Made by a program: the position numbers and the translations under genes. The notes beneath the pieces were generated by a model, which was not told the DNA's origin, did no database searches, and saw only the letters and a program-made list of their open reading frames with translations. Positions 34,720 to 45,912 of a DNA stretch of 64,000 bases are shown piece by piece; position 1 is the first letter of the stretch; each line of letters opens with the position of its first letter. The stretch is from Rhodamnia argentea (lineage: Eukaryota > Streptophyta > Magnoliopsida > Myrtales > Myrtaceae), in contig NC_063158.1 of the NCBI RefSeq assembly GCF_020921035.1, forward strand, positions 26,956,962 to 27,020,961, given 5' to 3'.

Positions 34720-36176
34720 CACATACAATCAATTCCAGTAACCTGCCTTTTGTGCTCAGCAACGTAACACACGTAAGGGACAAACATGCTGTAACTATCT
34801 CACTTTCTTCTATGTCTTTCACTCTTCAAGTTCTATAACAGACATTACCACGTCGTAACTTATCACAGACTAATTGTCAGATTCAGTAACTACGAGGATA
34901 CTGGAGGATTGATATAGTGATCATCCAATCTGGGGAAAACAATCAAGAAGCAACCCCTGTGGAAATGAAAACCAAAGCTGGTAAAACAAGGTGGACAGGA
35001 TCGTAAGTGAAATTCATGTGGAATCAGAACGATCCAATGTGTAATGAAGTGCGACGGGCAAGTACGTCAGGTTTTTGCTTTTCCACAGGAATTCGTGAAG
35101 CTTTGAAACGCCGGAATCTGACTGTACCATAGACAGTAGAATTGGACAGGAAAAATATATATCATTGAATGGAATGCAGACGGGATTGGTGGACAAGCAC
35201 GGACGGTCTTGCTTCCAAAGAAAAAAATCATGTGAAATGTCACTGTGGAGTGGAAACAAGAAGATGACTTACATTTGACTAGATGGTCATGGTATTCCTT
35301 ACATTGTTAATGGGATAAGCGTCTCTTGGTTGATAGGGGAATAAGAAGAAGAGATATGAAAGCAAGCTCGTTCAGTCTTTATGCTCTTTTAGAATCAACA
35401 TGCTATAATGCATCATCGGACCATCCGAGTTTGACACATGATACCGACACTGAATGCTTGATTCCGAAAGCACAAGAGACAGCTTTTCAATGATGTTTGA
35501 AAGGATGAGGCATCACCTGTTGAATTATCGTAGCAGCTATTCAGAGGCAGGAAATCAGTTCTGAATCTGAGCTGGCGAGTCAGGCCTTAGTTTCTTTTCA
35601 TTAAACGCATTTTTGATCCAAACTTACCTCAGTTATCAGACTTATTGTTTATGAGATTGTGTGGATACATATCCATGCGATGAAACTTGGTCCATGGCTT
35701 TTGGAATGTGAAGCAAATTGAGAGATCGGAGTGAAACTTACGATAAAATGAGAAACAAAGTAAAGCATGTACTATGGGGGTAAGCATTTCCATCCGACAG
35801 CCGGATCGAACCTATTTGGGAGAATTGGTACAATTTTCGAGTCCGCGAACCCAGAATCTGCCCCGGGATAGTTCGATTTCAGGTTCTAAGGCTGAAACAG
35901 GATTTGAAGCCTCGTTTACCAAAAGAAGGGGGAAAAAAAAAACACTTTTCCAACCATAAAAAATCAAACCGTGGTCTCCATGAACAAAGAACATAACAAC
36001 TTGATAAAAAAACTGTTTTATTAGTGAAATTGTGTGATTTTCAGATATTAAAATCAGCCGGTTCCCTAGTAGAACCGTGAACTGGACTAGAGCCAATGGT
36101 TCTAGAATGATCTGTCCTGTTCCCAGTTCTAGGCCAGGAACTGACTGACTCTGAAACCGATACACCTTGTTCTAGG
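34720..36176. other. Duplicated intergenic block, unit 2 to unit 3
   Basis: Shares ordered markers with the 27.8-30.2 kb block but lacks the middle part (the TTGTCAAAGCCCCA segment). It contains GGGACAAACATGCTG (34777), the TTGACTAGATGGTC marker (35275) and the A-gene downstream block (35680-36170). No gene is recognised. Confidence 0.6.
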
Positions 36177-36713
36177 TCAGACTGCGAGCCACTCTGCAAT
36201 AGCAACACAAATCACTGAAAGCCTGTTAAGATCGTTGTTGCTATCAGTCAACGGAGATTTTGTACCCATAAAGGCCGATTCACAGTCCTCCGCTTGGTGG
36301 CCTATCGTAGAAGAAAAGTAGGTCAAGCTGCCATACTTCTCCGAGTCCAAGTCGGTTAAAGCATCTTGAATTGCCGCAATGGCCGTAAAATAATCTCCTT
36401 GGCATTGCTCAAGGTGCTGGTGCACTGGACCGGTCGAATTACTTAGCAGCGAAGTTATATGGTCTTGGGTGCTCGAAGCGTTGCTATACGCCAAGCCGAA
36501 GGCTACATAGGCAAGTGTGACCGCATCAGCACCCGGTGTGCGCAGATCAGAGTCAAGAGCATCCTTACAAAATTTGTAATCTTGTGTTTGGTTGCAGAGC
36601 TCCTCGACTAGCCTGGAATCGGCACCGACGATCGAGGATTCAATGATGATCGACGCGAGAAAGGCGAAGAATGTGAGATTGCGGAAGAGAAGAAGAGCAT
36701 AAGATGTTGCCAT
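36177..36713 (-). CDS. Putative invertase inhibitor A3 (PMEI domain)
   Basis: A 178-residue frame from MATSYALLLFRNLTFFAFLA. The signal peptide ends near residue 32, then SRLVEELCNQTQDYKFC starts the PMEI domain with all four cysteines (ELC, YKFC, LEQC, EDC). It is closest in wording to A1 in the central helices (VTLAYVAFGLAYSNASSTQD; AIQDALTDLDSEKYGSLTYF). The core promoter is kept, but the distal promoter, the type B partner and the next intergenic block are replaced from 36826 on by a fossil copia element. It is the only unit without any type B sequence. Looks functional. Confidence 0.9.
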   Translation of the reverse strand: MATSYALLLFRNLTFFAFLASIIIESSIVGADSRLVEELCNQTQDYKFCKDALDSDLRTPGADAVTLAYVAFGLAYSNASSTQDHITSLLSNSTGPVHQHLEQCQGDYFTAIAAIQDALTDLDSEKYGSLTYFSSTIGHQAEDCESAFMGTKSPLTDSNNDLNRLSVICVAIAEWLAV

Positions 36714-36825
36714 CGTTCTCTTTCCTCTAACTGAAATTTGAATAATGGTTGAATCGTGCTTACAGGAGCCCAGCTAAATCTCTGCTTAAGTAGCAACGAG
36801 AGATGTAAAATTCCCACGATTAACA

Positions 36826-39776
36826 GTGAAAGAAGTGATCCAAAAACTATTAATAAACATTTCCCTTGAGCCTTCATTTCCTTGCAAATTCATGTCAATC
36901 TTTGTTCATTTGCCTTATTGTTACTCATTAGATTGAAGTAGCGTGAACAACTCACGCATATACTCTTGCACACACTCTCCAAAAGCCAACCTACCCTTCT
37001 GCAGAAACAAACGGTGGTGTCAGAATCAGGTCTTTGGTTACTATTGGGTGTTTTTCCTACCCACCTGTTACTAAATTACCCATCCAAATTTTCCGACACC
37101 ACATCCATGGCAAACCTGCTTCATCCTCATTTCTCATTCCCATTTTCAATGGGAATGATTACAACTATTGGCGTATTAAAATAACTATGTTCCTGATGGC
37201 CCAAGATTTATGGGACATCATGGAGAAAGGTTATGAGGCTCCGTGAGACGGTGCAACTGTTAAATATGGCGAATTAGGCTTGGGAGATACTACGAGAAGA
37301 ATTTCAAGGATCGTAAAAGGTACGCACTATTCGGCTTCAAACTCTTAGAACAGAATTTGAGAATTCTAAAATAAAAGTAAATGAAAATGTTCAAGAATAC
37401 TGTGGAATATTAAAAGAACTAGTTAATCAAATGAGATCATGTGGAGATTAAATCACTAGTCAGAGGGTCATATGAAAAATAAGAGTGTCACTTAATAGAA
37501 AATACAGTCCTATTGTTACAACCATAGAAGCAACTAAGGATTTAAAGACTCTATCAGTAAGTGAATTAATTGGCTCTCTCGAAGCACATGAGAAAAGACC
37601 AATGGCGCAAGATGAAGATTTAGTTGAACGTGCATTTCAGTCTAAAATAAACATTTGCTCTCATCTATCTAAAAGTAATGGAAAGAGCTCATGGAAAAAT
37701 AAAAGAGGAGGAGAAATTTCACAAAAGGAAAAATGTCCACTTTATGGTTTTTGCAAGAAAACTAATCATTTAGGGAAAGATTGCCGATTTAGAAGTAAAT
37801 CACAATTTCGCTTTTGTAAAAGATATGGCCACGTATAGAAAGATTGTCGCTTGAAAACAAATTGCCAAGAACTATAATAAAGAAAAGGAAAAAAAAGATA
37901 ATATATTTTATGCAGGCCAAACGGCGAATGATAAGAAAAATGACACTTGGTACATTGATAGGTTGTAGCCATCATATGACATGGGCTGAATCTATATTCC
38001 CCGAAATTGATAAATTGATGAAATCCCAAGTAAAATGGGCAACGGCCTAATAGTCGACGTGAAAGGAAAAAGCACTATCGTTGTTGAAACAAATAAAGGC
38101 CTAAACTATATTCACAATGTATATTTAGTCCCCATTCTTACACAAAATCTCGAGTGTGGGCCAAATTATGCAAAGTGGATATTCTTTATATTTTAGTGGA
38201 GATGCCTGCATTATTAATATAAAAATATTAGGAATAATACCACAAAAAATTTCAAATTGGTACACCTGTGATAAATTTACCCCAAACTAGTATACCCGTG
38301 ATAAATTTACCTTCTATTAGTTTCTGTTAAATTTTGTCGTCAAATTATTGATTTCGATGATAAGTGGCAATTGACGAGTATATTAGTTTGGGATTTTTAC
38401 CTTCTGTTTGTCATAAATGCATCGGTTTGGGATTATTCAATGTATTAACCTAACTTAATGAAAACTAACGAATGGTAAATTTGTCACAATTGTACCGGTT
38501 TAAGAATTTTTGTGGTAAAAAATTAGTTTAGGGGTAAATTTTGTCACAAGAGTACCAATTTGGAGTTTTATTTGGTCAAAAAATTACTTTGGAATAAATT
38601 TATCACGGGTGTATCGGTATAGGATTTTTCATGGTCAAAAAATAATTTAGGATAAATTTGTCATAGGTATACGGGTTTGGGATTTTTCGTGGTATTGACC
38701 CAAAATATTATTGCCTCTATTAAAATGGAGAATAGGAACTTTCCTATTCGATGGAAGTATATTAGGAATATGGCCATGAAAGCTTATCTTGATGAGCCAT
38801 GGCTATGACATCGAAGATTTGGCCACTTCAATTTTGTTGGGATAAAAATTCTCAATCAGAAATACACAATGATAAATTTTCTAGCCATTTTGAAAATTTC
38901 AAATGTTTGTTAAGGCTGCCTCTTTGAAAAACAACAAAGGCGGTCCTTCCCATCTAAAGGTGCATGGAGAGCTGAAAAGCCATTGGAACTAGTTCGTACG
39001 GAAGTCTAAGGTCCAATGACGACTAAAGCCAGTCGGAATAGATTTTTAATTCAATTCATTGACACGAGAATGACATGGGCCTACTTTTTTCGCGAAAGAT
39101 TAGAGATTTTATCTATTTTGAGAAAATTCAAGATCCACGTCAAGAATCAAAGTGGCTGTAGAATCAAAAGTCCTAAGGAGCGACAGATGCACAGAATAAA
39201 ATTCAAGGGAGTTCAACAAGTTCTGTTAAGACGAAGGAGTTCATCATCAATTCGCTGTTGGTTATGCCCCTGAGCAAAATAAAGTAGCTGAAAGAAAGAA
39301 TAGAACCCTCATGGAGATGTCAATCTGTGTTAAAGGAGAAAGGACTTTCAAATTTGTTCTAGGCAAAAGCAGTCTTCACAACTTTATATATCTTAAACAG
39401 GTGTCCAACTAGAGCTATTCAAAATAAAACTCTTGTCGAAACATGGAGCAAACGAAAGCCTTCGGTGAAGCACCTCAAGGTGCTCAGCTATATATGCTAT
39501 GTCTACAATCCTACTCAAAAGAGGAGCAAGCTAGTTGAAAAGACAGAAAATGGAATATTCATCAGCTACAACAACCAATCAAAAGGCCAACGCCTCTACA
39601 ACCTAAGAACTAAGAAGCTCATGATCCGTCGAGGTGTCGAGTTCGAATGCTGCTTGGAACTTGAAGGACTGGAAGATCTAGATTAATTATGCTGCCTTAC
39701 TTGACATACCACCTACACGTGAAGAATCAACAACACAAGAAGAAGGTAAAGCATAGGATTCATCCACTCACGACAT
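36826..39776 (+). mobile_element. Fossil Ty1/copia element (broken), replacing part of unit 3
   Basis: Copia-type gag-pol remnants run on the plus strand. A leader with a TGGTGTCAGAATCAGG primer-site-like sequence lies near 37014, followed by gag (NGNDYNYWRIKITMFLMAQD), a Cys/His region near 37730-37830, and protease/integrase-region remains up to about 39690. It has many breaks, is truncated at both ends and has no matching LTR pair, so it is clearly old. A 471-bp MITE is inserted in it. Unit sequence resumes at about 39777. Confidence 0.75.
38231..38701. mobile_element. Mutator-like MITE nested in the copia fossil, 471 bp
   Basis: Ends GGAATAATACCACAAAAAAT and, reverse-complemented, GGGTCAATACCACGAAAAAT are flanked by a perfect 9-bp duplication, AAAATATTA (38222-38230 and 38702-38710). 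Same family as 31955-32474. Non-coding. Confidence 0.88.
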
Positions 39777-41282
39777 ACACTTGACTTGATGGTCATGGTA
39801 TTCATTACATTGTTAACTGGATAAGCATCTCTTGGTTGATAGGGGATTAAGAAGAAGAGATATTAAAGCAGCTTGTTCCGTCGTTATGCTCTTTTAGAAT
39901 CAACGTGCTAGAATGCATCATCGGATCATTCACATGGATCAGGAAAGAAGTTAAAGAATGTTAGGCATTATGCCTAGCAATAAATATCTCTCTTACCCTT
40001 AGGAATGGAGCATTTTGTTGCAACGATTCCACAAATGGCTCTAAGTTTATCGATCTAAAAAACTAGGAGATGTCCATTCCAAAATGAACAACTTCTGTCA
40101 AAGGGCATCACGAGCACCGGTTCACTAGATCTGGTTCCCAACAAGAAGCTACTGTCGAGCCCAGATCATAACGTCGCATAAACGGAACTGTAATTACTTG
40201 AGAAAGAATCTCCCCAGGTTGCAATCCTTTCTCGCGAATTTGTCCAAATAGATTGGAAGGCCCAAAATGTGTTGAGAAATATCCAAACTGCTAAAACTGA
40301 GCATATTTCATCAATCTCTGTATCTTGTTGCACTGTTGGATTATGAAATAGGTGATGGCCCAGCATAATCTCACCGACAAGACGTATGAAGCTTTGGAGA
40401 ACAAGCCACAGTAGGAAAAATATCAAAAAAACTCACTGGCGACATGTCTTTGTCAAAGCCCCACTTCCACTTACAATGCAGCAAACTACACCTATGTCGT
40501 GCAATAATTCAGTTTGCTCACAGAAATTTGCATGAACTCATATTGTCCATATCTCTGTGATTCTTTCTATGTCCGGACTGATGCAGGCCTACGCCGAAAT
40601 CAGCAAAAAAACTCCAAGGTTTGTATAAGAGTTAAAACAAACGTGCATGTTAATAGAGAGATTATGTCCCCAACCTGGTGTCACTACCTTTTCACGACGT
40701 TAACCATGGCCAACTTTGCATAGTCATTGAACGCGACTACAGCCAATGAAAAGAAAAAGGAGGAGGCTATTTTCAAACCCGAGGTTGGCCCACCCACTGC
40801 AGGAGAGACCAGTCATGAATTTAAGCTAGTGAGGCAGATGTTAGTTTTTTTTTTCATTAAATGCATTCGAGATCCAAACATACCCATTCAATGAAACCTG
40901 GTCCGTGCATCGCTCTCGGAATGGGAAGCGGATCGAGATATCAAAGTGAACCTCGCGATAAAATGAGAACAAAGTCAAGCGTGCACTATATGAGTGAGCA
41001 TCGCCTCTGGTTCAATCCGAGAATCAGATCGAACCTATTTGGGACAAGTGGTACCGTTTCCGAGTCCGCCAACCTAGAATCTACCCGCATGATAGTTCCA
41101 TTCCCAATTCTAAGGCAGAAACGGCATTTGAAGCCTCTTTTACCAAAAAAGGAAAGAATTTTTTTTTTTTGTACCCATAGAAATCAAACCATGGTCTCCA
41201 TGAACAAACAACTTAACAGCTCCACAAACAAATGTTTTATTAGTGAAATTGTGCAATTTTGAGAGATTAAAATAAGATATGG
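39777..41282. other. Duplicated intergenic block, unit 3 to unit 4
   Basis: Contains CTTGACTTGATGGTC (39780), AATAGGTGATGGCCCAGCAT (40348), TGTCTTTGTCAAAGCCCCAC (40446) and the downstream block of type A genes (40860-41240). It starts abruptly at the copia fossil border. No gene recognised. Confidence 0.6.
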
Positions 41283-41837
41283 TCAGACATTGAGCCACTT
41301 TGCAAGAGCAACACAAATCACTGAAAGGCCGTAAAGATCGTTGTTGTTATTAGCCAACGGAGATTTTGTTCCATCAAAGGCCGATTCGCAGTCCTTCGCT
41401 TGTTCGCCTGTCATAGAAGCAAAGTAGGTCAATCTGCCGTAGGTCAATCTGCCATATGTCTTCTGATCCAGGTCAGTTAAAGCCAGAAAAGTTTTCACGA
41501 TGGCCGTTGCGTAATCTAGGTGGCATTGCTCGAGGTGCTGGTGCAACAGACCGGTGGAGTTACTGAGCAGCGAAGTTATCTGGTCTTGGGTGCTCGAAGC
41601 ATTGCGATTTGCCAAATCGAAGGCCACGTAGGCTAGTTTGGCCCCGTCAGCGCCCGGTGTGCGCGGATCAGAGTTGAGAGTGTCCTTGCAAAACTTGTAA
41701 TAGGGCGCTGTTTGGTTGCAGATCCGCTCGACTAGCTCGGAATCAGCGGCGACGAACGAAGATCCAATGGTGATTGACGCAAGAAAGGTGAAGAATGTGA
41801 GATTGCAGAAGAGAAGAAGAGCATATGATGTTGCCAT
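41283..41837 (-). CDS. Putative invertase inhibitor A4 (PMEI domain) with internal 5-residue repeat
   Basis: A 184-residue frame from MATSYALLLFCNLTFFTFLA. The signal peptide ends near residue 33; the PMEI domain keeps all four cysteines (RIC, YKFC, LEQC, KDC). It differs from sister genes by a 15-bp tandem duplication (about 41427-41456) that gives TYGRLTYGRLTYF in the loop/helix before the last cysteine. The frame is kept, so the protein is 5 residues longer than expected. N-glycosylation sequons NQT, NAS and NST are present. Promoter elements match A2. Likely functional, though the added residues could disturb helix packing. Confidence 0.9.
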   Translation of the reverse strand: MATSYALLLFCNLTFFTFLASITIGSSFVAADSELVERICNQTAPYYKFCKDTLNSDPRTPGADGAKLAYVAFDLANRNASSTQDQITSLLSNSTGLLHQHLEQCHLDYATAIVKTFLALTDLDQKTYGRLTYGRLTYFASMTGEQAKDCESAFDGTKSPLANNNNDLYGLSVICVALAKWLNV

Positions 41838-42189
41838 CCTTCTCTTTTCTCTTATCTGAATTTTGGGGGATGGTTGTTGAATCGTGCCTACAGGAGCCCA
41901 GTTAATCCCTGCTTAAATAGGAACCAGAGAAGTAAAATTTTCCAGGATTAACAGGATTGCATTAATTAATTGCAGCTTTATTTTGCGACATGGAGGTTCT
42001 GCAACATCATGAAAGGATAGAAATAGATCCCCATTTTGGTAAATGAATAGGGTCCTATATCATTTACTGTATCAATTAAGGAAGGAAGATTTGGGTGCAT
42101 ATCGGCCAGCCTTTTCACATTAATTTGATAAAAGCAAATTCATCAATTATACGACCTAACCGGATTGGAATCCTAGACAGCTTACCTTC

Positions 42190-42366
42190 CTACTTAGTTG
42201 ACCGACAATGACAAAGGCTTGCGAAACCATAGGTTATATTCGTTTAGACATCATCGCATGCACCTCAAGTGGTGGACCGACAGTGATTCATCCGGTGTAG
42301 CACACGAGTTAGCGACAGCTACTCATGTTTTCGGGAGACCTTTAAGATCCTCATTATTACTGGCAG
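42190..42366 (-). pseudogene. Type B inhibitor remnant B3 (C-terminal tail only)
   Basis: Reads, on the minus strand, NNEDLKGLPKT and then a TGA where sister copies have the Cys codon TGT, followed by VAVANSCATPDESLS. The upstream break (near 42362) is at the same place as in B2 and is followed by the same MITE half, so the truncation predates the duplication of these two blocks. Confidence 0.75.
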
Positions 42367-42389
42367 GAGGAAGAAGGAACAAAAGGAAA

Positions 42390-43775
42390 CAAAAAGAAAA
42401 TATTAATATATAAATTGAAAATATATTAAAATGTTATTAAAAATTAACAAAGCAGCATTGGTGACGCCACTTCAGTAATTTCCAATTAGAATTTGGCGGA
42501 TAGACTGAATTGATACAAATACAAAAGGTTTAAGACTGAATTGACACAATTATAATATATTTATGATTTTTTTTTTTGCAGAAGGACATCGGAATTGCGA
42601 AAGTTTATGTAAGGCACTCACTTTGATGTCAATTTTTTTGAAAAACTATTATTTGAGTGCTAATTTCCGTGAGCTTTGTCAGAAATCTTAAGTAGCAATG
42701 TTTTATTAATAATATAATCCTACGTGGCTTGTCGAAAAATCCTAATCAGTAATAAAAAAAAAGCTAAAAGTTAAAAAAATATTTACAAATTAATAAAATT
42801 TTAAAAAGGCTAAAAAAAAAGAAAAGTTAAAAAAGAGAAAAGAAAATGGAAGCCTTGTAGAGGGTGGGGGATGGCCGACGACCCCTGCGGACTGCAGGCG
42901 AGGGCCTGTAGGCCCTTGCCTAGATTTGGAGAGGGTCGTCGGCCCTTGCCCAGGTCTGGTCGAAGGCTGCTGCTGGCGGGCCTGATGACGAAGTGGGTAG
43001 AAATCGGATTGAAGTAGAGCATGGTTTAGGCATTTCGTCGAACACTTGGTGCGCGAGCTGAATAAATGGAGAGCCAAAAGAAACGCGCACGCGAGAAGCG
43101 AAGCGGAGATGGGAAGAAGCATCGACTGGTGGGGTTCAACCGGCAGTGGCGGTCCGCGGGATGAAATTCGTGTTCTCTGTTGGGAACTCCATCATCTATG
43201 GAGCAGCCAAGGTCTTCAATTTCGTGTCCCAAACAGCAGTGTTCTTCTCGGTCTTGTATTACCTCATTACGGCACAATCCGGAGGGGTTACGGTGCAAGT
43301 AATGGGTATGCTTCCAATGCCAAACTGGGCGAGGATTAGATGTGTCGAATTTTTTGATAAAGAGTTCTTCTGGCAATGACTGAGATTGCTTTCTTGCAAT
43401 GATTTATCACCTGGCTTGTGACCCTTGCCAGCGGTTGGCGGGGCACGCCGGCCACTGGCCGGGGCTGGACGAGCCACGCCGGCCATTGCCAGCGGTGGTA
43501 GGTCGGCGGCTTGGGCTATGCAAGCCCTTGCAGTTCCATCGTTGCCATTTTCTTTTTCTTTTTTCAACTTTATTTATTTATTTGTTTATTTTTTCAATGT
43601 AATTTAGTTTAATAAAAAAAATAAAATACTAAATATTATTAAAATTTTGCCATGTCAGTATCAGCGAGTCAAATGAACTGAATTGACACAAATGTAAAAG
43701 ATTTATGATGCATTGACACAATTAAAATAAATTTATGAGTTTTTTGATAATTTTCCCAACTATCAAATATACCAC
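42390..43775. mobile_element. Composite of MULE-like/MITE sequences carrying captured DNA
   Basis: 42390-42575 and 43625-43765 are right halves of the 34209-type MITE. Between them, from about 42583, is an AT-rich shoulder that matches the terminal repeat of the 30996 element (GGCACTCACTTTGATGTCAA), then GC-rich stretches (42850-43040 and 43395-43540) flanking a non-repetitive segment at 43040-43390. The right terminal repeat of the MULE is not evident, so the composite seems truncated or nested. Confidence 0.6.
43146..43355 (+). pseudogene. Captured fragment of a TMEM245-like transmembrane protein gene
   Basis: The frame reads [20 protein letters not shown], then [20 protein letters not shown], then [20 protein letters not shown] and CVEFFDKE. 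This closely follows the segment of plant TMEM245 (AI-2E-like family) that I recall as AKFVFSIGYSIISGAAEFFN ... VLYYLITSESGGVTEQVMNM. Only about 70 codons of a roughly 650-residue protein are present. It ends at a TGA soon after similarity stops (43377-43379). It lies between GC-rich repeat segments, typical of gene pieces caught by Mutator-like elements. It is not expected to make a working protein. Confidence 0.75.
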
Positions 43776-43927
43776 ATTTTATCAAATTCAGTAACTAGCA
43801 TTTTATCCTCAGCAGGGTAATTCATACGAGGGACAAACGTGCTGTTACTTTCTCACCAGCCTCTTTTTCCTTCACTCTTCTAAGTGCTATGGAAGACATT
43901 TCCACACCGTATCTTGTGATAAACTAA

Positions 43928-44714
43928 GGCTCCGTTCATTTCGCAAAAACAACTTTCAAGAAAATATTTTTCGAATTTTTTGGAGTTTGGCTCACGAAAA
44001 TAAATGAGTTAATAAAAAAAATTTCTACCTATAGAAAAACATTTTGAATTCCTTACCAAAAAAAAAAAAACATTTTGAATAGTGAAGAAAATGATTTCCT
44101 CTTTTTGAAAAGAGAAAAATATTTTTCCTCATCTTTTCTCCGTCCACTCCTTCATATTCCTTTTCTTTATAATTATTTGTTTATTTTTCATTTCTTTTCT
44201 TTCATTTTTTTAATTTTTACTTTTTTTTTTATTGTGTTTCTTCTTACGTCCGTCCCCGGCCACGGCGACGGCCGGCAATCGGCCACAGGCAAGGCACGAC
44301 ATTGAGTCTCCTCGGCCTCAAGCAAGGCTTCACCTTGCTAATTCCGATGACGTCAACCTCGCTTGAGGTCGGCGAGGCTCAAGCTCAACCGTGGTTTGAC
44401 GATAGAAGAAAAAGGTAAAAGGAAAAAAAAAAAAGCAAGAAATTACTAAAATTAAAAGAGAAAAAAATAAAAACATAAAAAATTGAATTAAAAATTAAAA
44501 ATAAAATAAAAACAAATAAAAATATGAAATACAAAATTATTAAAAGGAGTGCAGAGGCGAATGATTTTCCATACTGAACAGTGCAAATATTTATTTTCAA
44601 GGTTTGTTTTTTTTTTTGTTCAAATATTTGCAGGGTTTAAAAACCGGAAAATATTGTCAACTTCCCGAAAAATATTTTCCAAAAACACCTCATTTTCTGT
44701 CAAATGAACGGAGC
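43928..44714. mobile_element. PIF/Harbinger-like MITE, 787 bp
   Basis: Ends GGCTCCGTTCATTTCGC and, reverse-complemented, GCTCCGTTCATTTGACAG are flanked by TAA on both sides (43925-43927 and 44715-44717). The empty site is seen in unit 1 (CACAAACTAATTGTCCG near 28220). A left-end fragment at the same unit position occurs at 33289. A GC-rich core lies at 44245-44400. Non-coding. Confidence 0.82.
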
Positions 44715-44965
44715 TAAGTGTCGTAACAACTACGAGCACACTGTAAACGATTAATAGAGTGATAATCCAACACGAGGGAAAAAAAATTAAGAAGCAACTT
44801 CTCTGGAAAATACAACCAAACCTGGCAAGAAAAAGGGGAATAAGATCGAGAGTGAAGTTCATTTGAAATCGGAATGATCCAATGCGCGTTGAATGAAGTG
44901 CAACGGGCAAGTATCTCGGTTTTTGCCTTTCCTTGGGATTTCATGAATCAGTAAAAGACGAAAAA

Positions 44966-45011
44966 AAATGCGAGATTGCAGTAAGAGAAGAACGGCAAAA
45001 GATGTCGCCAT
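44966..45011 (-). pseudogene. Type A inhibitor remnant (first codons only) with intact promoter block
   Basis: The ATG at 45011 begins MATSFAVLLL, preceded by a type A promoter (TATTTAAG region near 45080, TTGCAGCTTTAT near 45137). Similarity stops at about 44966, where a segment normally found between units begins. This is the stub of a seventh type A gene lost by deletion. Confidence 0.7.
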
Positions 45012-45450
45012 TGTTCTCTTTTCTCTGATTCAACTTGGGGATATGTTGAATTGTGCTTACAGGAGCACAATTAATCTCTGCTTAAATAGGAACAAGAGAT
45101 GTAAATTTCCAGGATTATCAGTGTTGCATCAACTAATTGCAGCTTTATTTGGAACATTTTGATTTCCAAGGAGGAATATGCCACATTATTTTGGATGTAA
45201 GGGATTGGAAAATGCTTTCCTGACAATCTTGTCAAGGACGGTACAATCTCAATCGTAGATTCACACACCACTATCGCGTGTTTTTCATAAAGCAACAATT
45301 GATTGAGAGATCATATGGTTAAAAATCGTTCTAAAGGATTTGAATAAATCACCATTATATATAATCCCAGCGATTCAACGCAAATTGTTATGATCCTGAT
45401 TTTAGTACCAAAAATGAGCTAGGAATATGCTAGTTGCTACACCTGTCCTA

Positions 45451-45912
45451 TGTTGATTAGTGTTAAATATGTCTTGAATTTTATGTACTCGATCCGATTC
45501 ATCACCTAACCCGACATATTTTTTTGTGCAGTCCAAAAGTGGAGAAAAAAATTGAGATTTAGTTTATGACGCGGAGAGTTGGGCCAATATGCCCAACTCG
45601 GAGCAAGCGAATAAATCTCTACAGCGGTACGAACAGATCTCTATGGGGGTTCGGGGGCAACGCTCCCGAGAAATTTTTTTTGGGCTTATTTATACTGCGG
45701 CTAGGGTTTTTTCGTTTAGATTGAGGATTTTTCTTACACGAGAGACCCGTAAGCCATGTGCTTTTGTTCGATCGATAAGATCGACTTTTGTAATCTGTAC
45801 TCTCTTTTATTATAGTAGAATCTTGTTTTGCCTCGCCCGTGGACGTAGGTCACCTTGATCGAACCACGTAAATCCTTGTGTTTTGTGTTTGCTTTTCGCA
45901 TTTGTTACAACA
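45451..45912 (+). mobile_element. Solo LTR of a Ty1/copia-type element (fossil)
   Basis: A 462-bp segment starting TGTTGATTAG and ending TTACAACA has LTR features: a TATA-like stretch, a transcribed-leader-like part, and a CGTGGACGTAGGTCACC tail typical of plant copia LTRs. It lies in a site that is empty in units 5 and 6 (near 54437 and 58640). No internal region and no clear target duplication are seen, so it looks like an old recombined element. Confidence 0.65.
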
